This document shows, one piece after another, positions 7,545 through 9,488 of a DNA stretch of 9,488 bases (the stretch's first letter is position 1; each line of letters opens with the position of its first letter). Under the pieces are notes generated by a model. It had not been told where the DNA came from. It saw nothing but the letters and a program-made list of their open reading frames with translations, and searched no databases. Source of the DNA: Archangium sp. (GTDB lineage Bacteria; Myxococcota; Myxococcia; Myxococcales; Myxococcaceae). A program made the translations under genes and the position numbers. The stretch is from assembly GCA_016793585.1 (NCBI GenBank), contig JAEUJR010000862.1, positions 1-9,488 of the forward strand, read 5' to 3'.

Positions 7545-7583
7545 GGGCTCGTCTCTACACCGGTTGTCACGCCTGTGCCTCGT

Positions 7584-8333
7584 TCAGGGCGGGTAGGTCT
7601 TTGGCAACCCTGAAAGCGCTGCTTCTGCGAGCGGTACGTCTTCGGGTCGGTCGACCGCCGCCGAGCCGTGCTTCGTCAGCACACAGTGAATGGCGATGCC
7701 GTGGCCGAGCGCGCGCAGCTGCTCCAGCGACTCGGTCTGCTCGAGCGCCGTCGGCTTCAACGTCGCGAGCTGCTGCAGCGTCTTCACCCGGTAGCCATAG
7801 ATGCCCACGTGGCCGAGCCGTTGAATGCCCGGGCCTGCGTCACGCTGAAACGGCAGGTCGGCGCGCGAGAAGTAGAGGGCGCGGCCCTGCTCGTCGAGCA
7901 CCGCCTTCACCACGTTCGGGTTGCTGCGCTCTTCGTCACGCAGCGGCCGCACCAGCGTCGCCATCGAGACGGCGTCGTTCGAGAACACCTGCGCGAGCGC
8001 CCACAACGCCTGCGGGTGGAGCGCGGGCTCGTCTCCCTGCACGTTCACCACCACGGTTTCGGCGGGCAGCTTCAGCGCCTGCGCGACCTCGGCGACACGG
8101 TCGGTGCCCGACGCACACGCAGGTGACGTCATCATGGTCTCTCCACCGAAGGAGCGGACCGCCGTCGCGATGCGCTCGTCGTCGGTCGCGACGATGACGC
8201 GCTCGAAGCTCTTCGACTCGTGGCAGCGCTCGACGACGTGCTGGATCATCGGTTTGCCGCTGATCAACGCGAGCGGCTTGCCCGGAAAGCGCGACGACGC
8301 AAATCGCGCAGGAATCACGGCGGTGACGGTCAT
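7584..8333 (-). CDS. kdsB: 3-deoxy-manno-octulosonate cytidylyltransferase (CMP-KDO synthetase)
   Basis: A 249-residue cytoplasmic enzyme that activates KDO with CTP to give CMP-KDO and pyrophosphate, for the inner core of lipopolysaccharide. Length matches the family (about 248 residues in E. coli). Visible motifs are the nucleotide-binding IPARFASSRFPGKPL near the start, SGTDR (75-79), NVQGDEP (97-103, metal and substrate contact), NPNVVKAV, YFSRADLP (154-161), HVGIYGYR (175-182) and ESLEQLRAL (201-209). The frame stays open far upstream, but the ATG at 8333 places the conserved N terminus as in other KdsB proteins; an ATG at 8354 would add seven residues. No strong ribosome binding site is seen. 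It is the first gene of the probable kdsB-ppa-surface protein operon and is divergent from the helical-protein gene. Confidence 0.96.
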   Translation of the reverse strand: MTVTAVIPARFASSRFPGKPLALISGKPMIQHVVERCHESKSFERVIVATDDERIATAVRSFGGETMMTSPACASGTDRVAEVAQALKLPAETVVVNVQGDEPALHPQALWALAQVFSNDAVSMATLVRPLRDEERSNPNVVKAVLDEQGRALYFSRADLPFQRDAGPGIQRLGHVGIYGYRVKTLQQLATLKPTALEQTESLEQLRALGHGIAIHCVLTKHGSAAVDRPEDVPLAEAALSGLPKTYPP

Positions 8334-8381
8334 GGGTGGGGTTCTTGCCAGCATGCACGATTGCCGGGTAGGCATGACGAC
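8334..8381. promoter_or_regulatory. Divergent intergenic region, probable promoters
   Basis: These 48 bp separate the start codons of kdsB (minus) and the helical-protein gene (plus), so any promoters between the two divergent units must lie here or inside the coding ends. On the plus strand TTGCCA (8345-8350) and TAGGCA (8369-8374) are spaced by 18 bases, like a weak -35/-10 pair, but the second element almost touches the start codon, so it would give a very short or absent leader. A GCATGC palindrome is at 8351-8356, and TTGCC occurs twice (8345 and 8361). No minus-strand promoter is convincing. Confidence 0.3.
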
Positions 8382-8389
8382 ATGACGAC
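8374..8389 (+). repeat. Tandem 8-bp repeat across the start codon
   Basis: ATGACGAC occurs twice in tandem (8374-8381 and 8382-8389). The second copy carries the start codon of the helical-protein gene. The first copy has its own ATG in another frame and reads MTT then TGA (8383-8385), overlapping the true start. Confidence 0.8.
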
Positions 8390-9479
8390 GACGAAGCTCG
8401 GTTCCGTCCCCACTTCTCCGAAGCTGCCTTCCGTCTCGACCCGCACCACGACGCCGACCGCGACCGCTGCCGTCGCCAAGGCGCTGGGCGTGACGAGCGA
8501 GACCTCGCAGGCCGTGACCTTCGACGCCGCCGCTCAGGAGCGCGCGGGCGTGCTCAACCCCGCTGGCCAGCACATCGCGAAGTCGGCCGACCCGGGCGCG
8601 CTGTGGGGCGAGAAGCCGGCGAACCCCGCGAACGCCGAGCTGCGCGCCGCGATGCTGGAGTTCAAGAAGCTCTCGCCCGACGCCCAGAAGGCGAAGATCG
8701 AAGAGCTCAAGACGAAGCAGGACGCGCTCTCGAAGAAGATGCTGGCCCGCATCGAGACCCTCGACGCGCGATACAAGCAGATGCGCAACGTCGACAAGGG
8801 CGAGATGCTGCGCAACCTCGGCAACAAGACCGACGCGATGTCGCCCAGCGAGAAGCAGCACCTCGACACGCTGCTCAACAAGGCCGACGGCATCGCGAAG
8901 CAGATCGAAGAGCTGAAGGCGAAGGCTGCGACGCTGCCCGACTCGCGCACCGCGACGCCTGAGCAGAAGGAAGAGCGCACGAAGCTGGCGAGGCAGATCA
9001 AGAACGCCCGCTCGCGCCTCTCCGACGCGACGAAGGCCGCCACCACCTACGTCGACTCGCTCGGGCTCAAGGCCGACCGCCTCGCGGTGAACGAGCAGAA
9101 GATCGACCCGAACGCACCTGCGCCGAGCAGCTCGAACTCGCTGCTGTCGATGATGGCCGAGTGGTTCCACTTCGACAAAGTCATCAACTTCTTCACGGGC
9201 GTCTTCACCGGCCTCATCACGTTCGACGAACTCAACATGACGCCGACGCAGCGCGAGACGGTTCGCGAGCGGCGCACGGAAGAGGCGAACAAGGAGCTCG
9301 ATCGCCGCCTCGAGGTTCGTCGCGAGCACGAGAAGCGCGTCGACTCGACCGTCTCGAACCGCAAGCAGTCGGAGCACGTGGAAGAGGTCGACCCGCGGAC
9401 GCAGCGTCAGTCGCTCGAGGCCGCCCTGCGCAGCTTGAGCAAGAACGACGTGCCGACTGGCACCGCCCGCGCCCGCTGA
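8382..9479 (+). CDS. Helical, charged protein of unknown function
   Basis: A 365-residue protein I do not recognise. Residues 1-50 are rich in Thr, Ser, Pro and Ala, with no Sec signal peptide. Long charged helices follow at about 84-134, 155-185 and 192-235, rich in Lys, Glu, Ala and Leu and probably coiled coil. After a Pro/Ser break (242-252) comes a hydrophobic, aromatic stretch (about 254-281, including AEWFHFDKVINFFTGVF) that could be an amphipathic or membrane-associating helix. A highly charged helix (287-331) rich in Arg and Glu then runs towards a polar C terminus. There are no cysteines and no enzyme motif. The start at 8382 is the only plausible ATG in frame; GGGTAGG (8366-8372) is the nearest purine-rich element. 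The layout (disordered N terminus, coiled coils, one hydrophobic segment) is shared by some secreted or scaffold proteins, but that is only analogy. The gene is divergent from kdsB. Confidence 0.8.
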   Translation: MTTTKLGSVPTSPKLPSVSTRTTTPTATAAVAKALGVTSETSQAVTFDAAAQERAGVLNPAGQHIAKSADPGALWGEKPANPANAELRAAMLEFKKLSPDAQKAKIEELKTKQDALSKKMLARIETLDARYKQMRNVDKGEMLRNLGNKTDAMSPSEKQHLDTLLNKADGIAKQIEELKAKAATLPDSRTATPEQKEERTKLARQIKNARSRLSDATKAATTYVDSLGLKADRLAVNEQKIDPNAPAPSSSNSLLSMMAEWFHFDKVINFFTGVFTGLITFDELNMTPTQRETVRERRTEEANKELDRRLEVRREHEKRVDSTVSNRKQSEHVEEVDPRTQRQSLEAALRSLSKNDVPTGTARAR

Positions 9480-9488
9480 AGCGTCACT

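Noticed and set aside
6576..7613. 345-codon open frame on the plus strand
   Set aside because: It is antisense to ppa, whose catalytic motifs are unmistakable; no family is recognisable in it.
8334..9377. Upstream extension of the kdsB frame to 597 codons
   Set aside because: The extension is Arg/Leu-rich and antisense to the helical-protein gene; KdsB proteins begin where the ATG at 8333 lies.

Overview
The window is GC-rich, gene-dense DNA from the phylum Myxococcota. Two features support this: a surface protein ending in a MYXO-CTERM sorting tail (minus strand, 4845-6857), and a TIGR02996 'repeat-companion' domain (in 2118-4061), a family common in myxobacteria. I cannot assign a genus. 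Seven protein genes are supported. No RNA gene, insertion sequence, CRISPR array or prophage is visible.

Left part, plus strand. Positions 1-186 hold two near-identical 84-bp direct repeats with a 102-bp period. A terminator-like hairpin follows (187-228), then a lipoprotein of glycoside hydrolase family 31 (282-2069). After 48 bp comes a 647-residue protein with six CxxC...CxxC zinc-ribbon motifs, a TIGR02996 domain and a leucine-rich C-terminal half (2118-4061). Its stop codon lies inside the apparent ribosome binding site of a GNAT acetyltransferase with a YoaP-type C-terminal domain (4063-4830), so those two are probably translationally coupled.

Middle part, minus strand. Read in the direction of transcription, the order is kdsB (8333-7584, CMP-KDO synthetase), ppa (7544-6879, family I inorganic pyrophosphatase) and the MYXO-CTERM fibronectin-like surface protein (6857-4845). 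Gaps are 39 and 21 bp, so this looks like an operon. KdsB releases pyrophosphate and the next gene hydrolyses it, which is a sensible pairing. The surface protein converges on the GNAT gene with only 14 bp between the stops.

Right part. A divergent 48-bp gap separates kdsB from a plus-strand gene (8382-9479) for a 365-residue, mostly helical, charged protein with one hydrophobic aromatic stretch. I do not recognise it.

The window is mostly ordinary chromosome. The parts best worth a second look are the duplicated zinc-ribbon array and its coupled GNAT-YoaP partner, the GH31 enzyme lacking the usual N-terminal beta-sandwich, the unrecognised helical protein, and the 102-bp-period repeat at the left edge. 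I see no clear evidence for a wholly new multi-gene system.
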